From Fremontodendron californicum (lineage: Eukaryota > Streptophyta > Magnoliopsida > Malvales > Malvaceae), in NCBI GenBank assembly GCA_030761205.1, contig JAULJL010000017.1, positions 754,001 to 818,000 of the forward strand: a DNA stretch of 64,000 nt. The letters run 5' to 3'. The translations under genes were made by a program, and so were the position numbers. The notes beneath the pieces are model-generated. The model saw only the letters and a program-made list of their open reading frames with translations, searched no databases and was not told the origin of the DNA. Shown piece after piece: positions 36,001 through 45,464 of this stretch; the first letter of the stretch is position 1; each line of letters starts with the position of its first letter.

Positions 36001-38588
36001 GCAACTTAACCAAGCAGAAGAAATGCATGCCAAGTACTACTACCTTCCTTCCTCCAGCAAAAATTTCTATTGCATTAGGAAAGATTCCAGCAGTCTTTGC
36101 TCTTTTAACACTAGTAATTTCGTTGAAGGAAATTATTTTCTGCAGAAGAAACCCATAAAATATTCCAAGATCATATCATTATTAGGTAAAACTTAAAAGA
36201 GCTTCCAAGAAAATAGGACACAGGAAAACAAACTAAGAATAAAACCAATTTTGAGGAATACCTTTGTTTCAAATCCAAATATATTGGAATAAAAGCAAAT
36301 ATAACGAACAAACAGGTACATGTGACCCTGCAAAGAAGCATAAATATAATGCATAATAATTAGAGATGGGAACATAATTAGACCTAGAGCTACCAAATAT
36401 TCAAAGAATATAATCTATGTTGCTTCGACTCTTCATTTTTCTTGAAGTACCCGTGTCAAACGCATATCCGGACATTGATATGAGGATATGATCCTCCAAG
36501 GACCCTCCAAATACATGAAAATCTTGGAAAAAATGGAATATACCCGTGTCTGAGTAACATAGAATATAACCCCCCTCCCCAAAAAAAAAAACCACAGATT
36601 GACAAAAGGAAGGTAACGTAATCTGCCTAGCAAAAAATTACGAGATGCAGCAGAGTAAAGAAGTCATCTAAGTAAAGCATGCAACTTCAAGGCAGTAAAG
36701 GTCATTGTAAAGATGTAGATTACCTGAAGAAGAATATTCTCCTGGAATGCACAGTTGAAATCTTGAACAAGGAACTGCAGCAAAGGGCATAAGAAAATGT
36801 TTAAAACCTACTATATCATTAGAACTTAGAAGTCTAAAATGTAAGATAGTGAGAGAAATTTCAAATAACTTTTTGCAGTCTATGGCCAAAAGTAAAATAA
36901 AAAGATTCGATATAGCATTCGTGCTACATGAATGTTTAGATGTCTAGCATTCCTTAAATGCAATCTGCCATTATCTCTTTCACATTAATCATGAAATTCA
37001 TGTACAGGACAAAGAATGTCAAACAAAAAGAAGACAATCAGAGAATAGCAGACCCCTGGTGATCATGAATAGACTAAACACTAAAAACACTCACTTCGTT
37101 TAAACTTCAAAGAGAAAATGTTTAAAAGTTTAAAGATGACAATAGATATCATTTAGAATCTAAAGTAGAAGAGAAAGCACGAACAAGCATTTTCAAATCT
37201 TTGACCTAAAACAAAGAAAAGTATTCTTCTTTGGTGAGTGTTCTACATGGATGTTTAGGTGCCCAAGACTTCTTAAATACAAACTGGCAGTATCTCTTTC
37301 GCGTCAATTACGAGAAACAATTCTTGCATTTACAAGCCAAAGAATGTCAAAAGAAAATAAAAAGGAAACAAGTAGAGAATTGCTTCCCGCTAGTGATCAC
37401 AACAGAGTAAAGAGTAAAGACACTCACCTCCTCAGGTGGAAGCCTAAACAGTTGGCGATATTCTTCACTCCTCAAGGCTGCTGGAGACTGAAATTCAGAA
37501 GCATCAGAGTTAGCCATAATGCTAAAAAAAATTAATTCATTGAAAACTAAGTTCACAATGATTTAACCCTTCTTTTTCAATGCATTTGGTTACTCACTTT
37601 TGGAAACACTTAACAGAATATTAAGTCGCCATACCTAATTAATCTAATCAGTCCAAGTTTAATTCCCTATGCATTAATTAAAACTTCTTATAGACCATCC
37701 TCTTTTCAATCTCTTATTAGATCAAAATATCTATAAATAATATTTCTCTTTTCTAGAACACCAATCAAACACTATTACACATTTATTTTCAATTGGGCTT
37801 GTTGCAAAAGCAGCTATCTTAACGACATATTTGTTACTAACCATGAGATCACTCCCTTATTGGTCCCTTGCTAGCATTCTAGGTACATGAATTTGGCAAC
37901 AATTTCTGGCTTTATCCAATACCCACATGGCCAAGTAGTATGCACTAAATTTAGTGCTGGTTTACAGCGCGCTATACCATGCGATAGGATAGATGATGAT
38001 TTAAAATGCCCACAACTTACAACTTACAACTTTATATTACTATTAATATAATTTTACCAGAAAGTTGGCACTTATACGCTTAATCGAGATGGTCCTTAGC
38101 TACATAAAATGCCGAGTCCTTTCAAAACTTTCAGTGACTAATTTACGAATTTAACCATGAAAACAGGAGAGCTTCAACATGTTCCTAATAATAGAAAGTT
38201 TTATGAAAGTAAATATGCCTAAATAATGGTAATTCGTTTAAAACTCACGCATAATAATCAAGAATTAGCAAAATTAACATCAAAACAGAAGCCTAATCTA
38301 CATTCTCGCCTTTTTCCTAACATTTGTAAACGGGGCAGAGAAATGAATTAAGTTATTAGAGAGTGATAAAAAATAAAAAAATAAAGGAACCTGAATTTCA
38401 ACATCTCTGTAACTAGGGTTAGGCGAAGAATTAGAAGGATCGTTGCGATCTGGCGTGCTGGTGGGACACGAAACATTCGGCGAAGTTGAAGAATCGGAAA
38501 CGACGTCGGAAGCTAGTTTAGAAAGAGAAGGATCCAAGGGCGGCCTCGGTAGATCGATCCTCTCAGCGTCGGCAGAGGCCACAGCCAT
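30078..38588 (-). CDS. VAD1: VAD1-type GRAM/VASt membrane protein, 18 exons
   Basis: Exons: 38391-38588, 37428-37487, 36724-36774, 36262-36327, 36044-36139, 35860-35961, 35206-35306, 34922-35073, 33984-34024, 33786-33873, 33546-33632, 33274-33328, 32665-32731, 31845-31944, 31162-31223, 31033-31072, 30608-30996 and 30078-30335. They sum to 2013 nt, exactly 671 codons, and every junction keeps phase with GT-AG borders, which supports the model. Domains: a Ser/Pro-rich N-terminus (1-66); GRAM domain (about 70-185; EEYRQLFRLP, GHMYLFVRYICFYSNIFGFE, YFFASFLSRDEAF); VASt domain (about 276-442; KVEEFFNSYFSD, GAKFGSCQEAQKFRIYRN, LRVYVNVAFSKKTVWKGKIV); a transmembrane helix (about 568-592, ISLVLAVAFAVIFLMQVSII); and a C-terminal coiled coil (about 617-660). 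Known role of the family: VAD1 of Arabidopsis limits spreading cell death around the vasculature; GRAM/VASt proteins bind lipids at membranes, and animal Aster proteins move sterols. Lipid transfer here is inference. The 40-nt exon is the weakest call. Confidence 0.92.
31361..31385 (+). repeat. Telomere-type repeat in a VAD1-type intron
   Basis: About 3.5 units of the plant telomere unit TTTAGGG in perfect register, inside the intron between exons 14 and 15. Short interstitial telomere motifs (telo-boxes) are common in plant genes; this one is longer than a single box. Confidence 0.85.
31490..31623 (-). mobile_element. tRNA-derived SINE in a VAD1-type intron
   Basis: Read on the minus strand it starts CTGGGGCTTAGCCTAAATGG (A-box-like) and carries GGGGTTCGGTCCCCAGC (B box with tRNA-like T arm) about 50 bp later. 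It continues with a non-tRNA body (TTCCCTAGACCTTGGCTTCC) and ends in CAG plus about 10 A. Flanking AGATAAATA (31481-31489) and AGATTAATA (31624-31632) differ at one base and may be the target duplication. This has the full plan of a plant SINE. It lies opposite in sense to none of the exons and should be spliced out. Confidence 0.75.
36414..36562. mobile_element. MITE in a VAD1-type intron
   Basis: Ends CTATGTTGCTTCGACTCTTC and CCCGTGTCTGAGTAACATAG are inverted relatives, with a GGATATGATCCTCCAAGGA centre. These ends match a widespread plant MITE type with a GTTGCTCGGACTC... ...GAGTCCGAGCAAC pattern. It is about 149 bp, non-coding, and lies in the intron between exons 3 and 4. Confidence 0.75.
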
Positions 38589-38796
38589 AGCAGCGGGAAA
38601 GAGCCAAAGAGAGATGGTGGAGATCTGAGTTTTCCGTTTCTATGGCGGAAGCGTAAAGAGGAAGGGGGTAGTTGAGGGAAATTAATACGTTTGACAAAAC
38701 AGGGACTGAAAGCGGAAGCAAACTGACAAGCGCGCAGTTTTGCAGTCAATTTCACTGCAACGCCAAGTCTTAAAGGAGAGACGTTGCCTATTTTTA

Positions 38797-38870
38797 CACG
38801 TGGCGTATTACTGAGTGGATAAACTGACAACCGTCGGGTCCAGCGGTGGACTCTACCACGTGCCGACGTC
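38797..38870. promoter_or_regulatory. G-box pair upstream of the VAD1-type gene
   Basis: CACGTG occurs at 38797-38802 and 38857-38862, the second followed at once by CGACGTC. They lie about 210-280 bp upstream of the start codon. Such ACGT cores are bound by plant bZIP and bHLH factors (ABA, light or stress responses). A regulatory role is inferred from motif and position only. Confidence 0.5.
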
Positions 38871-38956
38871 AAAACAGTCGGTCAAGCTTTCTCTTTATCA
38901 TTTTTCTCCCCTCACCCTACCGACTTCTGGTAGTGGACACTTTTGGTTGGGCTTCT

Positions 38957-39272
38957 TGGCTAATTTAGCAATACTGTTAAAAAAAAATTGAGTTAAAAAA
39001 AATGTGTTTATAAAGTGTGGTGAAGAAATATACTTTAAAAATTTTTAAATTTAGTATTGTAAAAAATTGAAATGTCAAAAAAATATACGTTTAAACTAAT
39101 AAAAGTATAGAGATTTGAGGATAATAAAGTTATTTTATTCAAAAATCAGCTTTTAAAGTTCAAAAACTATATTTTTTGGCTTTTTGGTTTGGCTTTTCAA
39201 ACCATGATTTCAAGTCAAATTTTTTTATTTAATCTCAAAAGTTATGCCAAAAATAATACTAAACGAGACCTT
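38957..39272 (+). mobile_element. MITE, family A copy 3
   Basis: It starts GGCTAATTTAGCAATACTGT and ends CCAAAAATAATACTAAACGA, inverted relatives with the same TTTAGTATTRTTG-type TIR as the copy at 15.1 kb. The interior GTGTGGTGAAGAAATATACT is shared with copy 1. It sits about 370 bp upstream of the VAD1-type start codon, beyond the G-boxes. Confidence 0.65.
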
Positions 39273-40020
39273 AACATGTTCTTGTTTCATGGTTTGATCA
39301 AATAAATAGTTAAACTCCTAACTTCTAACTCGTAAATATAAATATATATATATATTTGTTAACAACTATTACATTATATTTTTTTTATAAATGCAAGTAT
39401 GCCTAAAAATTTGTAGTTATATTGAGAAATAAATTTGTGAATCAGTCAAAATAATTAAATTAAAATTTTCAAACTTGACCCAATACTTGGAAATAATTCG
39501 ATGCCAAAGCTCAATGACAATTATTTTAACTCAATGCGGTAGGTAACTATTCATCTAATTACCTCTAATTATGAACACACAATAATTTGTGACCAAGTTA
39601 CCAAAAAAGCTTTTGGATGGAGTTGGACCAATCAAACTTAGCTTATGTTTGGATTGAGGTAGGAGGAAGGAAAATAAAACAACAAAAAATGAGAAATATT
39701 TTTTTTTTTGGATAAAAAAAATTAATAAAGGAAAGTGAGGGGGTTGAGCATCACTCACTTTTCCTCAAATGTTCAAAATTTTTAATTACCCCAAATTGAG
39801 AAAAATGGTAGGGAAAGGAAAGGCTTAAAATATTTTTACTTATAAAATGACATTTACATCCTTAATAAATTTTTTTTTCAATTTTCAAAAATCATTAAAA
39901 TCACTACCTTTTTAATTCATTCAACAATTTTTTTTCTTTATTTTATACTTGATTTTAATTTTCTCTCATTTTATTATTATTTCATATTTTTTATTTAAAA
40001 AAAAAAACAAAAACACATGT
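39273..40020. other. Intergenic DNA, probably a MITE split by LINE 2
   Basis: TTTGGATTGAGGTAGGAGGA at about 39650 and an inverted partner-like stretch beyond LINE 2 (TTCATTTTCATTCCTTTATT, about 45398) suggest that LINE 2 landed in an older foldback element. No gene is seen. Confidence 0.4.
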
Positions 40021-40038
40021 AAAAATGAAAAAAAATAT
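40021..40038 (+). repeat. LINE 2 target-site duplication, 5' copy
   Basis: AAAAATGAAAAAAAATAT, identical to 45110-45127 after the LINE 2 poly(A). Eighteen identical bases, though low in complexity. Confidence 0.85.
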
Positions 40039-40101
40039 CCTAAGTAAAAATCACTTGGGTTGTGTTTCAAGAAAGAGGATGCTGAATCTCTTTTGGAACA
40101 G

Positions 40102-41493
40102 ATGAAGAGTATGGATCCTGGCATGAGAAAAGAAGGTTGTACAGTGGTTGCTATTGCTCTCAACAAGGAACCAGATTCTCATGATCTCATCAATGGTGAT
40201 CCAAATACTGAATTATCCAATGTTCGAGTGGATCGTGAGACAGTTACGGAGTGCTTGCACATTCCAGAAAAGTTAGTTACAACCACCTTTGCTGACGTGG
40301 CATCAGTCAAGACCAATTTTGATTGGAAGAAGCTCTTCACAATCTCCTCCGATCAATCGTTGCTGTTTTTCCCACCTCAACACTCAAATGGATCCATCAC
40401 CGTCAAACCTCCAGCTGAGGTTCTTGAAGAAGGAGCAACTGTGTGGATGAACTCAGTTGTGGCGCAGTTTGTTGGCAAGGCACCAAACTTCAGCACATTT
40501 CAGAGACTTGCCAACATGTTATGGGGAAAGAATGGAGCAGTGGTGATCAAATCTGCTGGCCTGAACTTATACCTAGTTCAATTCCCGAATGCTGACACCA
40601 GAGAATGGGTTCTTGAGCAGGGACCTTGGCACATTCAGAATAAGCCACTCATTCTGAGGAAATGGGAGCCAGGTATGAAATCATTAGAGTTTAATTTGAA
40701 GAAATTACCTGTTTGGATCCATTTGGGAGGAGTTCCTCTGGAATTGTACACCAGACGTGGCCTCAGCTATATTGCTAGTGCTCTAGGAACTCCATTGTAT
40801 ATGGATAGAATCACTGCTAGCCAACAGAGATTGGCCTACGCAAAGGTATGTGTGGAGATTACAGTGGATGTCCCCATCCCAAAATGTATTAATGTTGAGT
40901 TATGTGATGGCACTATTGCAAATGTTGTTGTGGATATCCCTTGGTACCCTCCAAAATGCAAGCATTGCAATTTGTTTGGGCATACAGACAGAAATTGCAC
41001 CAAACAGCCTGCAGGGGCTACCAAAGTTTGGATTCCAAAGGAGGGGCCTAAAGCAGAACTGTCAAAACATGATGCACAGGCTACAAGCAGTGTAGAAGTT
41101 GAAAGCAGTGCCCTGCCTATGGTTCAAGAACAGAAAGAGGCAAGTATGAAGGAAACAGAAGTTAATGAGGGCAGTAAAGGGAGAGGAAGCAGAAGCATAC
41201 AGAAAAGCAAGAAGTCAGTATTAGCTGGTTCCCAAAACAGATTTGACATCCTGAGTGACTCAGAGAGGACAAATGTAGACCCTGGACAAACTAGTGGCTC
41301 TGAGCAATGGAGAGAGGAGGAACAATTGGTGGAAATCCTTCCAAATTCTCCAAAGAAGCAAAGGGCAGCAGCAGCAGGAGTTGCAGACTTGATGAAAGCC
41401 TTGAAGAATAAGAAGAAAGGGCCCATTGACAAGGGGAAAAGAGGTAAGGCGGTTTTACCTGCCTCTGGAGTGACCCCCCCTCAACTTTCATGA
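40102..41493 (+). CDS. LINE 2 ORF1, DUF4283 / zinc-knuckle protein
   Basis: 463 aa from the first ATG (MKSMDPGMRKEG); the frame is open upstream to about 40060 without an ATG. The DUF4283 region covers FDWKKLFTISSDQSLLFFPP through LPVWIHLGGVPLELYTRRGL. A CCHC knuckle CKHCNLFGHTDRNC follows, and the basic tail (MKALKNKKKGPIDKGKRGK) resembles that of LINE 1 closely. It is expected to bind the element RNA and form the transposition particle with ORF2. It ends TCATGA, where the TGA stop overlaps the ORF2 ATG by four bases (ATGA at 41490-41493), a layout that fits termination-reinitiation. Confidence 0.93.
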   Translation: MKSMDPGMRKEGCTVVAIALNKEPDSHDLINGDPNTELSNVRVDRETVTECLHIPEKLVTTTFADVASVKTNFDWKKLFTISSDQSLLFFPPQHSNGSITVKPPAEVLEEGATVWMNSVVAQFVGKAPNFSTFQRLANMLWGKNGAVVIKSAGLNLYLVQFPNADTREWVLEQGPWHIQNKPLILRKWEPGMKSLEFNLKKLPVWIHLGGVPLELYTRRGLSYIASALGTPLYMDRITASQQRLAYAKVCVEITVDVPIPKCINVELCDGTIANVVVDIPWYPPKCKHCNLFGHTDRNCTKQPAGATKVWIPKEGPKAELSKHDAQATSSVEVESSALPMVQEQKEASMKETEVNEGSKGRGSRSIQKSKKSVLAGSQNRFDILSDSERTNVDPGQTSGSEQWREEEQLVEILPNSPKKQRAAAAGVADLMKALKNKKKGPIDKGKRGKAVLPASGVTPPQLS

Positions 41494-44400
41494 ATTTTAT
41501 AGTATGGAATACTAGGGGGCTAAACAACCCTCAAAAGCAGAAAAGTATTATACAGAGAATAAACTGCCTGAAGGCAGACCTTGTTTGCTTACTGGAAACA
41601 AGAGTGAAACAACAAAACATGCCAGCTATAGTAGATAGGCTCTTTCAGGGATGGAAGCTACATCACAACTACTTAGAAGCTTATAATGGGAGAATATGGT
41701 TCCTATGGAGAAATCAGATGCAGGTTGATCTTATTGCAACATCTGATCAGAGCATTACATGCTGCACCACTTATAATTCTACCAGGTTCTACATTACAGC
41801 AATTTATGGAAGCAATGAAGGCATAAGTAGAAGAAGGCTTTGGCACCATCTTCAGGACATTCAAGGCAGAATTGATGGCTCTCCTTGGCTTTTGGCTGGA
41901 GATTTCAATGTTATAGCAAGACCACAGGAAAGCTCAGATTTCAATGGCTCCTACATGCTTACCTCTGATATGAAGGATTTTCAGGACTGCTTGACACAGC
42001 TATCAGTGTTTGATCATACCAGTACTGGACCAGCATTCACTTGGTCCAACCACCAAACTGATACTTACTTGGCTAAAAAGCTTGATAGGGTTTTGGTGAA
42101 TGATTGCTGGCATACACAGTTTGCTCACTCATTTGTTGAGTTTTTGGCTCCAATGGTTTCTGATCACTGCCTAGCATACATAAAGATGAACTTGACTGCT
42201 CATTCTCCCCCAAAGCCATTTAGGTTTTTTAATTTCTGGACTGGGAATCCAGAGTTCCTGAACATTGTGAAAAACTCTTGGCAAGAGCCTTTCATTGGCA
42301 ACCCTATGACCACTCTATTCCACAAATTGAAGAGATTAAAGGCAGTACTGAGGGCATTTAACCTGGCCATATATGGCAACATTTCAGGGAAGGTTCAAGA
42401 TAAAAGGCAAGAATTGGAGAGCATGCAGATGATCAATCTGCATCAAAGGCCATCTAATACTCTTGTTGAAACAGAAAGAAGACTCTATGCAGAATTGATG
42501 GAACTCCAAAAGGCTGAGGAAAGTTATTACAGACAGAAATCAAGGATAAAATGGCTGCAGGAGGGGGATCAGAACACTCATTATTTCCATAAAATGGTGT
42601 CAGCAAAGCATAGCAAGCAATCCATCAGAGTCCTCTATGATGATGAGGGAAGGAAGTTGGAAGATTTTGGCCAAATTTCAAAGGAGGCTGTAAGGTTCTT
42701 TCAGAAGTTGATTGGGACTGAGGACAAACAGGTCACAGACTGCCCTAGGGAGCTTCTTACTGAACTTATTCAGCCCGCCTTGCCTGCTGAAGCTAAGGAC
42801 AATTTAGCTAAGGCTGTTACAAAAGAGGAGGTGAAAAGAGCCATGTTTGAACAGAATGGGGACAAAGCCCCAGGGCCAGATGGATACACTGCACAGTTTT
42901 TTAAAACTGCTTGGCCTATTGTGGGAGAGGATGTCACTGCAGCAATCTTATCCTTCTTTCAATCAGGGAGCAGGATATCAGTCTTTAACTCTACATGTAT
43001 TGCTCTTGTCCCAAAATTCCAGAATCCTAATCATATGAAGGACTTCAGGCCTATTTCATGCTGCTCTGTCATTTATAAATGTATTACCAGGATCATCACT
43101 GCCAGGCTCACTCCACTCCTTCCTGCTATGATCTCCAGCAATCAGAGTGCCTTCATACCAGGGAGAAGCATCTCAGATAATATTCTCATGGCTCAGGAAC
43201 TGGTCAAAGGGTATGGAAGAGCAACCTTATCCCCCCGTTTTGCAATGAAGATTGATCTCCAAAAAGCTTTTGATTCATTAAATTGGGACTTCATTCTCAC
43301 TGTTCTATCAGTTTATGGATTGCCTGATAAGTTCATAGGATGGATCAAGGCATGCATCACTTCCCCAAAGTTCTCAATTTCTCTTAATGGGGGATTAGTA
43401 GGGTACTTTGAAGGAGCAAAGGGGTTAAGGCAAGGAGACCCTCTCTCTCCTTATCTTTTTGTCATTGCTATGAATGTTTTATCCAGACTTCTGGATGCAG
43501 GGGCTCTTCATGGAGTTTACAGCTACCATCCTAAATGTCACAGAATCAAACTTACTCACCTGTGCTTTGCAGATGATCTGTTGATTTTTGCAAAGGGTAA
43601 CTTGGATTCTGTTGTGGGCATACAGGGTATTCTCCATTACTTTTATACCATTTCTGGTTTGCAATTAAACCCTTCCAAGAGTGAAGTCTTCTCCTCTGGT
43701 GTTAGTAGGACCACTCTACTTGAGATGCAAGAGTTGACAGGGTTTAAACTTGGCAAACTACCTGTTAGGTACCTTGGGGTCCCTTTGGTCACAAGAAGAC
43801 TCTCTGAAAAGGATTGTTCTCCTTTGATCGACAGAATTACTCAGAGAATCAATGGCTGGGCAGCACGCATGTTATCCTATGCAGGAAGGCTTCAGCTCAT
43901 TCAATCTGTTCTTTTTAATGTGTCCAATTTCTGGTGCAGGCACTTTGTATTGCCTAAGGCTGTCCTTAAAAGAGTTAATCAATTATGCAGCAGGTTCTTC
44001 TGGAAAGGAAGAGATGACTCAGCTAAGGGAGCAAGAGTCAAATGGAGTTCCATTTGCTGTCCAAAGTCAGAGGGGGGCCTTGGATTAAAAGACTTGGGAA
44101 TATGGAATAAGGCTTGCATTATTCAGCACCTATGGGCACTTCTCTCTCAGGCAGATTCATTGTGGATTGCCTGGCTTCATGCCTATGTGCTGAAAGGAAG
44201 AACAGTGTGGCAGGTTCAACCTTCCCCAGGAAGCAGCTGGACATGGCGTAAAATGCTTCAGCTGAGGGCTTTGGCTTTGAGGTTCACCTCCAACCAGAAT
44301 GGTGCTCTAACTTGGAAGTTCCCTGGGAACAGATTTATGGTGGCTAAGGTCTGGAATGATCTCAGGCCTAGGCAGGACAAGGTGGAGTGGGATAAACTGA

Positions 44401-44903
44401 TCTGGTTTCCATTTCATATTCCTAAACATGCACTGGTAGCTTGGATGGCTATATTGGACAAACTGCCTACAAAGAACAGATTGATGTCATGGGGCATGGA
44501 GGTGGATGGCAAATGTGAGCTATGTCAAACTGAGCAAGAAACCCGGAATCATATATTTTTCGAATGTGACTATTCAAAGGAAATCTGGGGGCATATACTA
44601 TGTTTATGCCAACTTCATAGAAGCATAAGGAGCTGGCAAGCAGAGCTGCAATGGGCAGTAAACAGAATCAGAGGAAAAACTCTCATTTCTGTTATTTTGC
44701 GTTTATCATGGAGTGCCTTTCTTTACTCGATCTGGAGGGAGAGAAATAATAGGTGTTTTAATCGCCTTCAATCCACACAAGGAGCCATCATTGAGCAGAT
44801 AAAAGAGATCATCAGAATGCGATTGTTGGGGCTCAAGAACATTAGTCCTGATGAAGTGAACCGAAGATTGGATGCAGATTGGGGACTGTCTCTTTTTTCC
44901 TAG
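41490..44903 (+). CDS. LINE 2 ORF2: endonuclease, reverse transcriptase, zf-RVT
   Basis: 1137 aa. The APE-type endonuclease (1-230) has WNTRGLNN, CLLETR, AIYGSNEG, LLAGDFNVIARP, FTWSNHQ, LDRVLVND and VSDHCLAYI, so the catalytic Asn, Glu, Asp and His motifs are all present. The reverse transcriptase (about 480-770) has DFRPISCCSVIYKCITRII, NQSAFIPGRSISDNI, MKIDLQKAFDSLNW, LRQGDPLSPYLFVIAMNV and CFADDLLIFAKG (F693-A-D-D696), then LPVRYLGVPLVTRR. The C-terminal zf-RVT finger is at about C1009 (CELCQTEQETRNHIFFEC). The length is normal for plant L1 ORF2. I see no disabling change, so the protein could be active for target-primed reverse transcription. Expression is unknown. Confidence 0.95.
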   Translation: MNFIVWNTRGLNNPQKQKSIIQRINCLKADLVCLLETRVKQQNMPAIVDRLFQGWKLHHNYLEAYNGRIWFLWRNQMQVDLIATSDQSITCCTTYNSTRFYITAIYGSNEGISRRRLWHHLQDIQGRIDGSPWLLAGDFNVIARPQESSDFNGSYMLTSDMKDFQDCLTQLSVFDHTSTGPAFTWSNHQTDTYLAKKLDRVLVNDCWHTQFAHSFVEFLAPMVSDHCLAYIKMNLTAHSPPKPFRFFNFWTGNPEFLNIVKNSWQEPFIGNPMTTLFHKLKRLKAVLRAFNLAIYGNISGKVQDKRQELESMQMINLHQRPSNTLVETERRLYAELMELQKAEESYYRQKSRIKWLQEGDQNTHYFHKMVSAKHSKQSIRVLYDDEGRKLEDFGQISKEAVRFFQKLIGTEDKQVTDCPRELLTELIQPALPAEAKDNLAKAVTKEEVKRAMFEQNGDKAPGPDGYTAQFFKTAWPIVGEDVTAAILSFFQSGSRISVFNSTCIALVPKFQNPNHMKDFRPISCCSVIYKCITRIITARLTPLLPAMISSNQSAFIPGRSISDNILMAQELVKGYGRATLSPRFAMKIDLQKAFDSLNWDFILTVLSVYGLPDKFIGWIKACITSPKFSISLNGGLVGYFEGAKGLRQGDPLSPYLFVIAMNVLSRLLDAGALHGVYSYHPKCHRIKLTHLCFADDLLIFAKGNLDSVVGIQGILHYFYTISGLQLNPSKSEVFSSGVSRTTLLEMQELTGFKLGKLPVRYLGVPLVTRRLSEKDCSPLIDRITQRINGWAARMLSYAGRLQLIQSVLFNVSNFWCRHFVLPKAVLKRVNQLCSRFFWKGRDDSAKGARVKWSSICCPKSEGGLGLKDLGIWNKACIIQHLWALLSQADSLWIAWLHAYVLKGRTVWQVQPSPGSSWTWRKMLQLRALALRFTSNQNGALTWKFPGNRFMVAKVWNDLRPRQDKVEWDKLIWFPFHIPKHALVAWMAILDKLPTKNRLMSWGMEVDGKCELCQTEQETRNHIFFECDYSKEIWGHILCLCQLHRSIRSWQAELQWAVNRIRGKTLISVILRLSWSAFLYSIWRERNNRCFNRLQSTQGAIIEQIKEIIRMRLLGLKNISPDEVNRRLDADWGLSLFS

Positions 44904-45109
44904 GATCTTTGTCAATTCTGGTATAGCTTTAAGTATTGCTGAAGTATGTTGCTATTGTTCCCTGATTGATTAGTGGTCTTAAGTTTTGTTCAAGTATTGT
45001 TTAAGTATGTATAGCTTTAAGTACATGTTGCACATGATGTTGGATGTAGCAGTTTAACTGCTTTCTGGATAAATAAAACACTTACTTATCCAAAAAAAAA
45101 AAAAAAAAA

Positions 45110-45127
45110 AAAAATGAAAAAAAATAT
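45110..45127 (+). repeat. LINE 2 target-site duplication, 3' copy
   Basis: Matches 40021-40038 exactly and follows the poly(A) of LINE 2. The exact border with the tail is ambiguous because both are A-rich. Confidence 0.8.
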
Positions 45128-45464
45128 ATATATATATAATAATGGAGCTTTTTAAAACTATAATAAAATACTAATAATACTTATATAAATTTATAATAAA
45201 TTTTATCCTAATAAATTTCAGTCATACATTTTTTATAAATAATTTTGATATTTGATATTATTTTTTATTTTAGTTTATAAATAATTTCGATATTATATGT
45301 TATTTTATAAATATGTTATAATTGAAAATTTTTATTATAATAAATTCTTTTCATTCCTTTTCACTCTTTAATCAAACAATGGTTGTTATAATTTCTTTCA
45401 TTTTCATTCCTTTATTAATTTAACTATTCGAACAATAGGTACATGTATCATTTTTTTCGGTTTT
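45128..45464. other. AT-rich intergenic DNA
   Basis: A short TA repeat at 45124-45139, then AT-rich DNA. The part near 45360-45425 may be the right half of the foldback element interrupted by LINE 2. Confidence 0.45.

Larger units (their letters stand above)
40039..45109 (+). mobile_element. LINE 2, L1-clade, both ORFs intact
   Basis: A 5.07-kb insertion with ORF1, an overlapping ORF2, a 3' UTR of about 190 bp ending ...CACTTACTTATCC, a poly(A) of about 20 and an exact 18-bp target duplication. Neither ORF has a stop or frameshift. Its 5' leader is only about 63 bp before the first ATG, against about 220 bp in LINE 1, and ORF1 lacks some 50 N-terminal residues relative to LINE 1. So it may be slightly 5'-truncated despite the intact domains. 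Identical target duplications and open frames point to a recent insertion. Confidence 0.95.
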
